This document shows, piece by piece, positions 17,086 through 29,331 of a stretch of DNA of 64,000 nt. A model generated the notes under the pieces. That model was not told the origin of the DNA. It was given only the letters and a program-made list of their open reading frames with translations, and did not search any database. How positions within the stretch are numbered: the first letter of the stretch is position 1; the number at the start of each line of letters is the position of its first letter. Source of the stretch: Macellibacteroides fermentans (GTDB taxonomy: Bacteria > Bacteroidota > Bacteroidia > Bacteroidales > Tannerellaceae); contig NZ_JACCCY010000001.1 in NCBI RefSeq assembly GCF_013409575.1, positions 496,001-560,000 on the forward strand, read 5' to 3'. Position numbers and translations under genes: made by a program.

Positions 17086-18540
17086 TTATACATTATAATT
17101 TCCCGAATGCGTAGATCCGCCTTTACCGGTCCAGTCGGTATGGAAAAACTGTCCCCTCGGACTGTCGGTTCGTTCGTAGGTATGTGCTCCGAAGTAGTCG
17201 CGCTGCGCCTGGATAAGGTTGGCCGACGAGTTCAAGGTGCGTAGTCCGTCGAAATAACTGAGGGCCGATGCCATGGCAGGGATAGCCACTCCCGAAGCAA
17301 ACGCGGCAGATACCACTTTACGCCAGGCCGACTGGGAGTTTTCGATCTTTTGTTTAAAGAATGGATCGAACAGCAGATTCTCGAGTTCCGGATTGTGTTG
17401 GTAGGCTTCTGTAATCTTACCGAGGAAGGCCGAACGTATGATACATCCCTTACGCCATATCTGGGCAATGGCTCCGTAGTTCAGGTTCCATTTATAAGAT
17501 GCGGAAGCACGGCTCATCAGAGAGAATCCCTGTGCATAAGAGATAATTTTAGATGCGTACAAGGCATCACGGATATCGTTGGTAGTTAACGCAGCAACCT
17601 CCTCTCCTTGTCCGGGATACAAGGCGGATGCTTTTTGTCTTTCGCTCTGTAAGCCGGATAGCATACGTGCATACACGGCTTCGGTTACCAATGTAAGCGG
17701 GTCGTTCTGGTCCATGGCAGCCATGGCACTCCACTTACCCGTTCCTTTTTGTCCGGCTACATCCAGAATGGAATCCACCAGATAGGTACCGTCCGCCTGC
17801 TTGAAGCGCAGGATGTTGGCGGTAATCTCGATCAGGAAGCTATCCAGATCGCCTTTGTTCCAGTTGTCGAACACGGTGGCAAGCTGTGCGTTGTCTGATT
17901 CTTTTCCGGCTCTGAGCAACGAGTAGGCTTCGGCTATAAGTTGCATGTCGCCATATTCGATGCCGTTGTGCACCATCTTTACAAAGTGGCCTGCCCCTCC
18001 GTTACCAATCCATTGGCAGCAGGGTGTACCGTCTTCCAGCTTGGCGGCGATGGACTGAAGCAGTTCCTGTACCAAAGGCCAGGCCTTGGCTGAACCGCCG
18101 GGCATGATGGAAGGACCGTTAAGTGCACCCTCCTCTCCTCCTGAGATTCCGGACCCGATAAAATAGAATCCTTTCTGTTCCACCTCTTTTACCCGGCGTT
18201 CGGTGTCGTTAAAGTCGGAGTTACCTCCATCAATAATCACATCACCCGGCGAAAGAAAAGGTACCAGTTGCGAAATAAGTTCGTCTACGGGAGAACCGGC
18301 TTTTACCATCATCATTATTTTTCGGGGAGCACGGATGGAGTTAACGAATGCCTGAATGTTATTTGAGCCGATAAATTTTTTGTCTTTACCTCTTCCATTC
18401 ACAAAACGATCAACAACTCCCTCTTCTCCGGGTGCGCTACGATTATATACAGCTACTTTATACCCCTTGCTTTCCATGTTCAATGCAAGGTTTTCGCCCA
18501 TAACTGCCAACCCGATCAATCCTACATCTGCTAATTCCAT
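17086..18540 (-). CDS. gnd: 6-phosphogluconate dehydrogenase, decarboxylating
   Basis: 484 residues. Oxidative decarboxylation of 6-phosphogluconate to ribulose-5-phosphate. 'IGLAVMGENLALN' (NADP Rossmann loop), 'SGISGGEEGALNGPSIMPGG' and 'GAGHFVKMVHNGIEYGDMQLI' (the catalytic Lys-His-Asn signature) are all present. First gene of the operon gnd-zwf-pgl, with a divergent DUF2156 gene 177 bp away, so the promoter must lie in 18541-18717. No clean -33/-7 pair stands out there. Confidence 0.97.
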   Translation of the reverse strand: MELADVGLIGLAVMGENLALNMESKGYKVAVYNRSAPGEEGVVDRFVNGRGKDKKFIGSNNIQAFVNSIRAPRKIMMMVKAGSPVDELISQLVPFLSPGDVIIDGGNSDFNDTERRVKEVEQKGFYFIGSGISGGEEGALNGPSIMPGGSAKAWPLVQELLQSIAAKLEDGTPCCQWIGNGGAGHFVKMVHNGIEYGDMQLIAEAYSLLRAGKESDNAQLATVFDNWNKGDLDSFLIEITANILRFKQADGTYLVDSILDVAGQKGTGKWSAMAAMDQNDPLTLVTEAVYARMLSGLQSERQKASALYPGQGEEVAALTTNDIRDALYASKIISYAQGFSLMSRASASYKWNLNYGAIAQIWRKGCIIRSAFLGKITEAYQHNPELENLLFDPFFKQKIENSQSAWRKVVSAAFASGVAIPAMASALSYFDGLRTLNSSANLIQAQRDYFGAHTYERTDSPRGQFFHTDWTGKGGSTHSGNYNV

Positions 18541-18717
18541 ATATCTTTATTTTTAGTTAAAAACTTTTTTCATGTACTTAGAACAATTACATTTGTTCAA
18601 TTGTTTGATAGATTCTCTTTATTAGTAAGTAAAATAAAATTATTAGCCGAATTTTTATATTTCCACTAAACATTATTGGCGGGTTAATAGTTCTATAGGT
18701 GCAACAAAAAAACAGAC

Positions 18718-19635
18718 ATGGATATACCATTTAAACCAATTACCCTTGACGACAGGGGTATTATACAATCTTTCACCCTTCCGGGGGATTATCGTAATTG
18801 TGATTTTTCTTTTTCTAATATGTGCAGCTGGCGCTTTCTTTACAAAAGTGAGTACGCGGTTGTTGACGGCGAGTTGTTGATCCGTTTCTGGATTGAAGAC
18901 GGAACCCGTATTGCCTACATGTGTCCGATAGGCAAAGGGGATTTGAAGAAGTCGGTCGAGCTGATAGAGCAAGATTCGCTGGCTAACGGACATCCCTTGT
19001 GTATGCTGGGTATTACGCCTGCTGCCAAAGAGAATCTGGAGGTGCATTTCCCCAACGAATTGGTTTACCTGCCCAACCGAGACTACTACGATTATATTTA
19101 CCTGAGGGAGGATCTTACTTCGCTTAAGGGGAAAAAATTTCAGTCCAAGCGGAATCACATCAATAATTTTAAGAAACAGAATCCCGATTACGAGTATCTT
19201 CCCATTACGCCAGATCTGGTTCCGCATTGCCTCCGACTGGAACATAAGTGGTTTAAAGCCAATGATCCGGATACGGATGGCGACGATCTGACTTACGAAC
19301 GCAGGTCGCTTACCTATGCATTGCAGAATTTTGAGGCGCTGGGACTGACGGGTGGTGCTATCAGGGTTGGTTCAGAAATTATAGCATTCTCCTTTGGATC
19401 GCCCATTAATCATAATACCTTTGGGGTGCATGTGGAAAAGGCGGATGTAAATTACCAGGGTGCCTTTACGATTATTAACCAGGAATTTGCTTCACGCATT
19501 CCGGAGCAATATACATACGTGAACAGAGAAGAGGATTTAGGATTACCGGGCTTGCGACAAGCCAAGTTATCTTATAATCCGGTATTTCTGCTTGAAAAGA
19601 ATGTAGTGATAAAGAAACCGGCCAACGGACAATAA
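18718..19635 (+). CDS. DUF2156 (phosphatidylglycerol lysyltransferase C-like) protein
   Basis: 305 residues, two tandem GNAT-like folds of the DUF2156 family. 'FSFSNMCSWRFLYKSEYAVVDGELLIRF' and 'GKKFQSKRNHINNFKKQNPDYEYLPI' are typical, as is the C-terminal 'YTYVNREEDLGLPGLRQAKLSYNPVFLLEK', a motif in which Arg/Glu/Asp line the acceptor site. Members transfer aminoacyl groups, but the cytoplasmic single-domain versions in Bacteroidales have no proven substrate. Followed after 156 bp by another GNAT gene in the same direction, possibly one unit. Confidence 0.85.
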   Translation: MDIPFKPITLDDRGIIQSFTLPGDYRNCDFSFSNMCSWRFLYKSEYAVVDGELLIRFWIEDGTRIAYMCPIGKGDLKKSVELIEQDSLANGHPLCMLGITPAAKENLEVHFPNELVYLPNRDYYDYIYLREDLTSLKGKKFQSKRNHINNFKKQNPDYEYLPITPDLVPHCLRLEHKWFKANDPDTDGDDLTYERRSLTYALQNFEALGLTGGAIRVGSEIIAFSFGSPINHNTFGVHVEKADVNYQGAFTIINQEFASRIPEQYTYVNREEDLGLPGLRQAKLSYNPVFLLEKNVVIKKPANGQ

Positions 19636-19791
19636 ATAGTTGTTTGATTCGGCAGCACGATATTACCTATTGACGGGCTGAACGTGACCAACGGAGAATA
19701 AATTATTGTTTGTTTCAACCGGTAAGCAACTATGTAATCGGAGATGTACGGCAACCTCCTATCGAAATTGCAAGACTATTAAAATAAATTG

Positions 19792-21183
19792 ATGAAGGAT
19801 ATAGAACAATTAAAGTCGTTATGGAAATCGCTTTTTGGTGATACGGAAGCGTTTATTTCTCTTTTCTTCCACGAGGTAGTACGTGAGGAAAACATCCGTG
19901 TGCTGGAAGAAAAGGGATGTATCTTATCGGCTTTATATATGTTGCCCTATCCGTTTCGGATATGGAACCAGGAGGTTACAGCTTCTTATATATCAGGTGC
20001 TGGTACCCTCCCCGAAGCACAGGGACGGGGATTGATGCGTAGCTTGCTGATCGATTCATTCAAAGAGATGGAGCGCCGTCAGATACCGTTATCAATTCTA
20101 ATCCCTGCCGAACCGTGGCTTTATGGTTTTTATGAGAAGAGTGGTTATGTAACGGTTTTCGCCTATAATCAGCAGGTTTATCCGCCCAAAGAGCAACGCT
20201 TTGTATCGGCTACAGACAGAACATCTACTTCATCCGTAGGTTTTCCGCCCAAAGAGCAACGCTTAGGGGAAGATGATTTGCAGTGTGGAGAAGAAACTCT
20301 ACAGTGCGGTGAAAATGGGCTAAAACATGGTAAAGATGCCCTTGTTATGGAACAGTATTCCATTAGTGATCTGGGAGACTCTTTTTTGCAAAAGAGAGAG
20401 GATCTTATGGATGCTTGTTTTTCCTATTTTGATCAACGGTTAAGGGAACGTAACGCTTGTATATTACATCCCTATGCCAACTTCCGGACTATTGTGCATG
20501 ACTATGCCATTTCCGATGGGAAGATATGGGTGGCGTTAAACAGTAAACATATTCCGGTCGGCATCATTTTTACGGTACCTGCCGGTGGTTCTTCTTTTGT
20601 TGCCAAAGAGTTGGTGGCTGACAGCGAAGAGGTGAAGGAGGCTTTACTTCGCACAGCTTTAAATCACTACCATGCCTCCTCCGGGATATATCGTACGGTA
20701 GTATCCAATACCTCCTCAGAAGAAGGACAAACTATTCCATTCGGGATGGCCCGGATTATTGATGCTAATAAAATGCTGTGCATGTGGGCAGCCGTAAACC
20801 CGGAAAGGCGGCTGATCATTCATTTGTCTGATCCGCTGCTGACCAACAACAACGGTTCTTATATAATTGAGAACGGGAAATGTTTCAAAACAACAGACAA
20901 CGAAGGTATCCAGACCGAAAGGAATTATTCCTTTCAAAAAGGAATAATAAATAAACCAGGCATTACAAATGACAGAATTGATGCATCACCATGCAACACC
21001 ACTGAAGGATATGCAATGATGCAACATAGTGAAGATACAAAAACCGGGGGTGATGGGACTCCGGGCGACTACTACTTAGAAACAGATAAAGAGGCTTTCG
21101 AAACGCTAACGATGGACATAGGGCAACTGGCCCACTTCATCATCTATCCGGAATATCCTTTTATGAGTTTGATGTTCGACTAA
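19792..21183 (+). CDS. GNAT-family acetyltransferase (Eis-like, two-domain) with an in-frame repeat insertion
   Basis: 463 residues from ATG 19792. N-terminal GNAT domain: 'YISGAGTLPEAQGRGLMRSLLIDSF' (acetyl-CoA loop QGRGLMR) and 'LYGFYEKSGYVTVF'. The C-terminal half carries the Eis/SCP2-like part ending 'GQLAHFIIYPEYPFMSLMFD'. Two segments are odd: residues ~128-190 include the hexamer PPKEQR twice, 21 codons apart, and the pseudo-repeats LQCGEETLQCGEN; and residues ~375-430 are a polar spacer. The insertions suggest recent in-frame expansion in a surface loop. Substrate unknown. Confidence 0.82.
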   Translation: MKDIEQLKSLWKSLFGDTEAFISLFFHEVVREENIRVLEEKGCILSALYMLPYPFRIWNQEVTASYISGAGTLPEAQGRGLMRSLLIDSFKEMERRQIPLSILIPAEPWLYGFYEKSGYVTVFAYNQQVYPPKEQRFVSATDRTSTSSVGFPPKEQRLGEDDLQCGEETLQCGENGLKHGKDALVMEQYSISDLGDSFLQKREDLMDACFSYFDQRLRERNACILHPYANFRTIVHDYAISDGKIWVALNSKHIPVGIIFTVPAGGSSFVAKELVADSEEVKEALLRTALNHYHASSGIYRTVVSNTSSEEGQTIPFGMARIIDANKMLCMWAAVNPERRLIIHLSDPLLTNNNGSYIIENGKCFKTTDNEGIQTERNYSFQKGIINKPGITNDRIDASPCNTTEGYAMMQHSEDTKTGGDGTPGDYYLETDKEAFETLTMDIGQLAHFIIYPEYPFMSLMFD

Positions 21184-21247
21184 CTGATCTACTGAAGGAT
21201 ATACGTAAGATACTTGGGAGATTTCTGGTAGTTATTTGGTAATTATA

Positions 21248-21344
21248 AGGATAGAATATCTTCATAGCAGATTGTACTCTGGTACTATGAATGAATTCAG
21301 AATCTCTAACGTAGGATAGAATATCTCCATAGCAGATTGTACTC
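21248..21344. repeat. Direct repeat of 32 bp before the IS1182 element
   Basis: AGGATAGAATATCT...CAGATTGTACTC occurs at 21248-21279 and 21313-21344, 65 bp apart, identical except one C/T change. Several short TTTGAATAC-like repeats follow (21346-21390). No ORF is involved. It may be a local duplication, or part of the downstream region of the GNAT gene. Confidence 0.75.
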
Positions 21345-21409
21345 GTTTGAATACTTTTGAATTCGTTTAAATCTGTTTGAATACATTCATACCGGGCAAA
21401 CAAGAAAAA

Positions 21410-23255
21410 AGGAGGGTGTGTCAAAACAAAGTAATTGGCACATCCTCTTTCTTTTTTGTTTCGTTTTTCAAAAAAGCTTCAAGCCGCCCATTTTGGATTG
21501 ATTTTTCTTTCGATTCGATTTTGATCGCTTATCACCTCATAAAACGCTGTTTTCAGAGTAATTTTCCTGTTATAAAAGCCCTTTGATATCCCTTTAGCTG
21601 CTTTTGCACACATCTTTTTTATGTTGAAGGCTATGGCAAAGAAGGCAAAGTCCATGGTGACTTTGTCGAGTCCGAAGTGACGGAATCGACGGTATGCCAT
21701 ATTGTATTTCATTTGTCCGAAAACGGCTTCTGGTTCTATAGGTCGTTTGGATCGGTGTTCAAGTCCCTCATCCGAGATCAGCTTCTCACGGGCTTTGCGT
21801 TTATATTCCACGAGTCTGCGGTTAACTTCGATGGAGCGATTCCCCTTGGCTTTGAAGCATCCGGTCCGAAGAGGGCATCCTTCGCATCTTGCTGCCCTGT
21901 AGCGATGTGATTCGGTAATATATCCGCTAGCTGTCCTTCCATGAGTCTTACCCACAAAGGTCATATGCTGCCCCATGGGGCAAACATAGTAATCATCTTT
22001 GGCATTATAATATAAATTATCCACCAGAAAAGGATTATTCTTAAACGAACGCTTCTGCTCTTTGTGGAACCAGTTGTATTTTACAAAACACTCTATATCA
22101 TGTTCTTCCATAAAACGATAATTCTCCTCCGATCCATAACCGGAGTCGGCAACGGCTTTGCCGGGAAGCCGGTTGTAACGTCCGGAAAACGAGCTAAGGA
22201 AAGGTATAAGGGTTAATGTGTCTGTAGGGTTGGGGAACAGGGAAAAGTCGGTGATGAATTGGTTCTCTGTCCCGATTTGTAAGTTGTAGCCGGGTTTGGT
22301 CTGGCCGTTGTTCATCGCATCCTCTTTCATGCGCATAAAGGTGGCTGAAGGATCACATTTGGAATAAGAATTACGATCCCCGAGTGTTTGCAGATGCTGG
22401 TCATATTCGGCAAGCTTATCGCCGTGCTTCTCTAACTCTTTTATCTCTTTCTCCCTTGCCCGACGGGCTTTTTTCTCTTCCCTGGTCCTGGCTGCGGGTT
22501 GCTCTGCCAGCGCCTCCTTCAACTCCCGGGCAAGATCGGAGATGGCTGCCGGAGTAAACGCCACGGATTGATTCTCTGCTGCTTTATCCTGGGCGATCGT
22601 TTCATCAATCTGTTCAAGTAGGATTCTTATTTTATCGAGAAGTTTGTCCCGGTTCTTCTCCACACTTTTGCGCCAGACGAAGGTATATTTGTTGGCTTTG
22701 GATTCAATCTTTGTCCCATCAATGTATTCCACATCCAGACTCACATAGCCTTTACCGGCAAGAAGAAGCACTAGTTGGGTGAAAATCTGGTTAATCTCAT
22801 GCTTTACCCGATTACGAAAACGGTTGATCGTAATAAAGTCTGGTTTCTCATACCCGGCAAGCCAGATATAATGGATGTCGCGAAGAAGCAGCTTCTCAAT
22901 CTTGCGACAGGAATAAACGTTGTTCATGTAGGCGTAGATAATCACCTTGAGCATCATCTGCGGATGATAGGGACTACGACCATATTCTTTATAAAGAGCC
23001 TTAATCTTATCAAGATCAAGATTATCAACCAGGGCATTGACAACCCGGACAGGGTCATCTTCAGCAATATCTTCATCAATCCGGCTCGGAAAAAGAAGCG
23101 TTTGGTTGGATATATACGGGCGAAAATGTAACTTTGTCATATGAATTTTGAAAACCTAAAGTTACAAAAACTCTAGGAAATAGCAAAGGCCGAGCTTGGG
23201 AAAGTTCGACCTTTGTGCATAAAACGAGGGTGTGCCTATTTTGACACACCCTCCT
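21410..23255 (-). mobile_element. IS1182-family insertion sequence
   Basis: Inverted ends AGGAGGGTGTGTCAAAA at 21410 and 23255 (complement). Each end also carries an inner inverted copy of the same GAGGGTGTG motif, giving hairpins of ~10 bp (left: GAGGGTGTGTC with GGCACATCCTC; right: GAGGGTGTGCC with GACACACCCTC), which could stop transcription from outside. I see no target duplication: flanks read CAAGAAAAA and CTGTTATAA. It sits between the GNAT and the beta-galactosidase gene, outside both. Confidence 0.85.
21479..23140 (-). CDS. IS1182-family transposase
   Basis: 553 residues, intact. N-terminal DUF772 part 'RIDEDIAEDDPVRVVNALVDNLDL' and 'YHPQMMLKVIIYAYMNNVYSCRKIEKLL'; then 'VSLDVEYIDGTKIESKANKYTFVWRKSVEK' with the first Asp; a charged coiled region (~180-260); 'AVADSGYGSEENYRF' with the second Asp; a Cys cluster 'CEGCPLRTGCFKAKGNR'; and the C-terminal 'RSKRPIEPEAVFGQMKYNMAYRRFRHFG' with the catalytic Glu. 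All expected residues are present, so probably functional. Confidence 0.94.
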   Translation of the reverse strand: MTKLHFRPYISNQTLLFPSRIDEDIAEDDPVRVVNALVDNLDLDKIKALYKEYGRSPYHPQMMLKVIIYAYMNNVYSCRKIEKLLLRDIHYIWLAGYEKPDFITINRFRNRVKHEINQIFTQLVLLLAGKGYVSLDVEYIDGTKIESKANKYTFVWRKSVEKNRDKLLDKIRILLEQIDETIAQDKAAENQSVAFTPAAISDLARELKEALAEQPAARTREEKKARRAREKEIKELEKHGDKLAEYDQHLQTLGDRNSYSKCDPSATFMRMKEDAMNNGQTKPGYNLQIGTENQFITDFSLFPNPTDTLTLIPFLSSFSGRYNRLPGKAVADSGYGSEENYRFMEEHDIECFVKYNWFHKEQKRSFKNNPFLVDNLYYNAKDDYYVCPMGQHMTFVGKTHGRTASGYITESHRYRAARCEGCPLRTGCFKAKGNRSIEVNRRLVEYKRKAREKLISDEGLEHRSKRPIEPEAVFGQMKYNMAYRRFRHFGLDKVTMDFAFFAIAFNIKKMCAKAAKGISKGFYNRKITLKTAFYEVISDQNRIERKINPKWAA

Positions 23256-23283
23256 CTGTTATAATTGATTTTATAAACGTACG

Positions 23284-26481
<3,198 letters not shown>

Positions 26482-26534
26482 TTAAATAAAGCAATTTTAG
26501 CAACTCTATTCATTTTTTTGTTAAAATTATTACC

Positions 26535-26542
26535 TATCTTTG
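26535..26542 (+). promoter_or_regulatory. -7 promoter element of the aminopeptidase gene
   Basis: TATCTTTG, a perfect TAnnTTTG element, 28 bp before the ATG at 26570. Because it lies inside the upstream part of the open frame (from 26540), it supports 26570 as the true start. No TTTG sits at the ideal -33 distance; TTTG at 26517-26520 is too close. Confidence 0.55.
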
Positions 26543-26569
26543 GTATCATTAAATCAAAATGTTAGAATT

Positions 26570-27943
26570 ATGTTCTCAAAAGAAACTTACATTGCCCGCC
26601 GTACACAACTCAAAAAAACCATCGGATCGGGGCTGTTATTATTCTTGGGTAACGAAGAATGCGGCGTAAACTACGCAGATAACACGTATCCTTTCCGACA
26701 AGATTCAACTTTCCTTTACTATTTTGGCTTATCCTATGCCGGCTTGTCGGCTGTAATCGATATCGACAACAACAAAGAGATTATTTTTGGCGACGAGCTC
26801 ACCATCGATTCCATCGTATGGATGGGTCAGCAGCCCACGCTGAGCGAAAAATGCGAAAGGGTAGGCATCACCCATATGCTACCCTCAAATGCAACGGAAA
26901 TATACTTGAAGGATGCCATTCAGAAAGGGCAGAAAATTCATTATCTGCCTCCTTACCGTCCCGAACATCAGCTGAAACTCTTTGCCTGGACCGGCGAACA
27001 TCCGGCCGTTCAGCAAGCTTCTCTACCGTTTATCATGGCTGTGATCAACCAACGTAATTATAAGAGTGACGAAGAGGTTGCCGAAATAGAAAAGGCTTGT
27101 ATTGTTACAGCCGATATGCATCTTACAGCCATGCGCACGGTTCGTCCGGGCATACTGGAAAGCGAAGTGGCTGCAGCCGTGGCCGAGGTTGCGCTGGCGG
27201 CCAACTATCAGCTATCCTTCCCCATCATAGCCACTATCAACGGTCAGACGCTGCACAATCATCATCATGGAAATAAGATTAAGAGTGGCGACCTGTTCCT
27301 GCTGGATGCCGGAGCGGAAACAGAAATGGGTTATGCAGGGGATATGACATCCACCATTCCTGCAGATGCCACCTATACCACCCGTCAGAAGGAAATTTAC
27401 GATATCGTGATTGCCTCTCATGAAGCTTCTATCAAAGAACTTCGTCCGGGGGTTACCTTCGAATCGGTTTACGACACCTCTGCCAAAGTAATTGTGGAAG
27501 GCCTCAAGTCTCTGGGCTTTATGCGCGGAGATGCCGCCGAAGCTGTAAAAGCCGGAGCACATGCTCTTTTCTATCCCCATGGATTGGGACATATGATGGG
27601 ACTTGATGTACACGATATGGAAAATCTGGGTGAGATTTATGTTGGACATAACGGCCAACCCAAAAGCACACAGTTTGGAAGAAAGTCATTGCGACTGGGC
27701 AGAATGCTTGAACCTGGATTTGTACACACCATCGAACCGGGTATCTATTTTATTCCCGAACTGATTGATCTTTGGAGAAGCGAACGTAAATTCGAAGAGT
27801 TTATCAACTACGAAAAGGTGGTAACCTACAAAGATTTCGGTGGTATACGTAACGAAGCCGATTACCTGATTACACCCACCGGATCACGATTGTTGGGAAA
27901 ACAACTTCCTCGTACTACGGAAGAGATCGAGGCGTTGCGGTAA
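26570..27943 (+). CDS. Xaa-Pro aminopeptidase (aminopeptidase P, M24B)
   Basis: 457 residues from ATG 26570 (MFSKETYIARRTQLK). Cytoplasmic peptidase removing N-terminal residues before proline. N-terminal creatinase-like domain, then a pita-bread fold with the five metal ligands visible: Asp in 'FLLDAGAE', Asp in 'YAGDMTST', His in 'PHGLGHMMGLDVHD', Glu in 'TIEPGIYF' and Glu in 'GGIRNEADYLI'. The catalytic His motif 'HNHHHGN' (HxH near ~236) is also in place. A strong hairpin terminator follows at 28095. Confidence 0.94.
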   Translation: MFSKETYIARRTQLKKTIGSGLLLFLGNEECGVNYADNTYPFRQDSTFLYYFGLSYAGLSAVIDIDNNKEIIFGDELTIDSIVWMGQQPTLSEKCERVGITHMLPSNATEIYLKDAIQKGQKIHYLPPYRPEHQLKLFAWTGEHPAVQQASLPFIMAVINQRNYKSDEEVAEIEKACIVTADMHLTAMRTVRPGILESEVAAAVAEVALAANYQLSFPIIATINGQTLHNHHHGNKIKSGDLFLLDAGAETEMGYAGDMTSTIPADATYTTRQKEIYDIVIASHEASIKELRPGVTFESVYDTSAKVIVEGLKSLGFMRGDAAEAVKAGAHALFYPHGLGHMMGLDVHDMENLGEIYVGHNGQPKSTQFGRKSLRLGRMLEPGFVHTIEPGIYFIPELIDLWRSERKFEEFINYEKVVTYKDFGGIRNEADYLITPTGSRLLGKQLPRTTEEIEALR

Positions 27944-28094
27944 AGATGATAAAGATGCTGATATAACCATTTGAGCCTTGGTAATTGATGTAATCGTTGA
28001 ATACAACACCAAATAGGTTCACTTGGCGTTCTTTGGATTCTTACCATAAAAGAACACCCTAAGTAAACATCATTCCCATATTAAGAGAAAATTA

Positions 28095-28150
28095 GAATAA
28101 AAAGAGAAGGAAGTTTCACTATCAGTGGATACTTCCTTCTCTTTTTATTC
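28095..28150. terminator. Strong bidirectional terminator hairpin
   Basis: Perfect 20-bp stem (arms 28095-28114 and 28131-28150), purine-rich one side and T-rich the other, with a nested CACT/AGTG stem in the loop. It lies between the convergent aminopeptidase and NUC1 nuclease genes and would serve both. The 27944-28094 stretch holds nothing else I can see. Confidence 0.85.
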
Positions 28151-28258
28151 TATTCTTTATAGTTTGTGCAGGTAACTTACGATCGGCAGCCTTTACAGAT
28201 TATCTTCTACACTAGATGCTGGTATTCTGTGTTTGCAAAACAGAGATTGAATAGTCCG

Positions 28259-29257
28259 TTACAACCCCCATTTCTTGAGGTGCAATTCCGACTCCATCTT
28301 ATCTTCCACGGCATCGGGTAATTGATGAAAGAAATCAATGCCGGTCAGCTTCTCGGCTTCATCAATCGGCATGGCATATTTTTTCAAATCACTGTCTTCG
28401 TAATTCCGGTTCTCGAGAACAAACGCTACACCTTCCAGCGTAGTTCCGGTAGAATACATTAGCACTTTAAAAAACGCTTCAGGAATTCCGATACCGGTAT
28501 CCCCTATCCGCTTCATCTTTTTACTGATAACCGGCCCGGTCACCACCCAAACCGACTTGTGTTTCTTAGCCCACACGCGGCATTTATTTTCAAGATCATT
28601 CCAGATACCCTGGTTCATATAGTGGTCCTGGGGACAAATATTACTGGTGTAGAAAGACTCCTTCATCGCTTGATGCGACCACTTCATATCCCCTGCCGGA
28701 GCCATGTGACCTCTGTCGTATCCGGAACGGCTGTAATCGCGGGTATCCGGTGTACCATCCAGTTCGGGATCCGGAACAAACTTATTGCTCCGTTTGCTTT
28801 TATTGCTTCCGGCCTCCTGAGCCGTCAGTTCGTAGGCTACCCAATTGGGTATACGATACGTTCTGTTGTAAGAAACGGCAAAGCTTTCGCGGGTTATAAT
28901 TTCTTCGGGACGATCACTCTCCACACGAGGCATCTCAACCTCATCGGGCATACTGAAAGGGATGGTTTCGGGTTCCGAAATAACCGGAACATCCGTATTG
29001 GCAGGATCCGTCTCGGTATCTGCATACAAATCATCGGGATATCCGCTGTTCTTTTCGGTTCCTTTTTCAACTGATTCAAGCTTCTTTCCGATTGAGGAGG
29101 CATCCTGTGGAAAAATAAATTCATATCCTATCCAAAAAGCTATGAAACAGACGATAACAACACATGCAGTAACAATAATTTGTTTGATAAAATCGACAAC
29201 TTGCTTCTTTTTGTTGCCTTTTCTGGTAGAGGGTTTTCTTGTCTTCTTCTTCGCCAT
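28259..29257 (-). CDS. Membrane-anchored DNA/RNA non-specific endonuclease (NUC1 family)
   Basis: 332 residues. A basic N-terminus (MAKKKTRKPSTRKGNKKK) precedes one transmembrane helix (~26-50, QIIVTACVVIVCFIAFWIGYEF), then an acidic linker rich in Glu/Asp/Pro, then the beta-beta-alpha-Me nuclease domain. The catalytic signature 'SGYDRGHMAPAGDM' (DRGH, His as general base) and 'MNQGIWNDLENKCR' (Asn/Glu metal ligand) are complete. The basic segment before the helix predicts the domain is outside the cytoplasm. It may degrade external nucleic acid. It shares a 74-bp divergent promoter region with the formate channel gene. Confidence 0.9.
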   Translation of the reverse strand: MAKKKTRKPSTRKGNKKKQVVDFIKQIIVTACVVIVCFIAFWIGYEFIFPQDASSIGKKLESVEKGTEKNSGYPDDLYADTETDPANTDVPVISEPETIPFSMPDEVEMPRVESDRPEEIITRESFAVSYNRTYRIPNWVAYELTAQEAGSNKSKRSNKFVPDPELDGTPDTRDYSRSGYDRGHMAPAGDMKWSHQAMKESFYTSNICPQDHYMNQGIWNDLENKCRVWAKKHKSVWVVTGPVISKKMKRIGDTGIGIPEAFFKVLMYSTGTTLEGVAFVLENRNYEDSDLKKYAMPIDEAEKLTGIDFFHQLPDAVEDKMESELHLKKWGL

Positions 29258-29284
29258 TGTTCATCCTTTCTTTAAAACGAAGTG

Positions 29285-29312
29285 CAAATATAAAGACTAT
29301 TTTGTATTTTTG
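29285..29312. promoter_or_regulatory. Divergent -7 elements between nuclease and FNT genes
   Basis: Plus strand TATTTTTG at 29305-29312, 19 bp before the FNT start; minus strand TATATTTG at 29292-29285, 27 bp before the nuclease start. Both fit TAnnTTTG followed by C. Neither has an ideal -33, so the pair may depend on an activator or be weak. Confidence 0.6.
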
Positions 29313-29331
29313 CGCCCCAAACAGTATTTAG

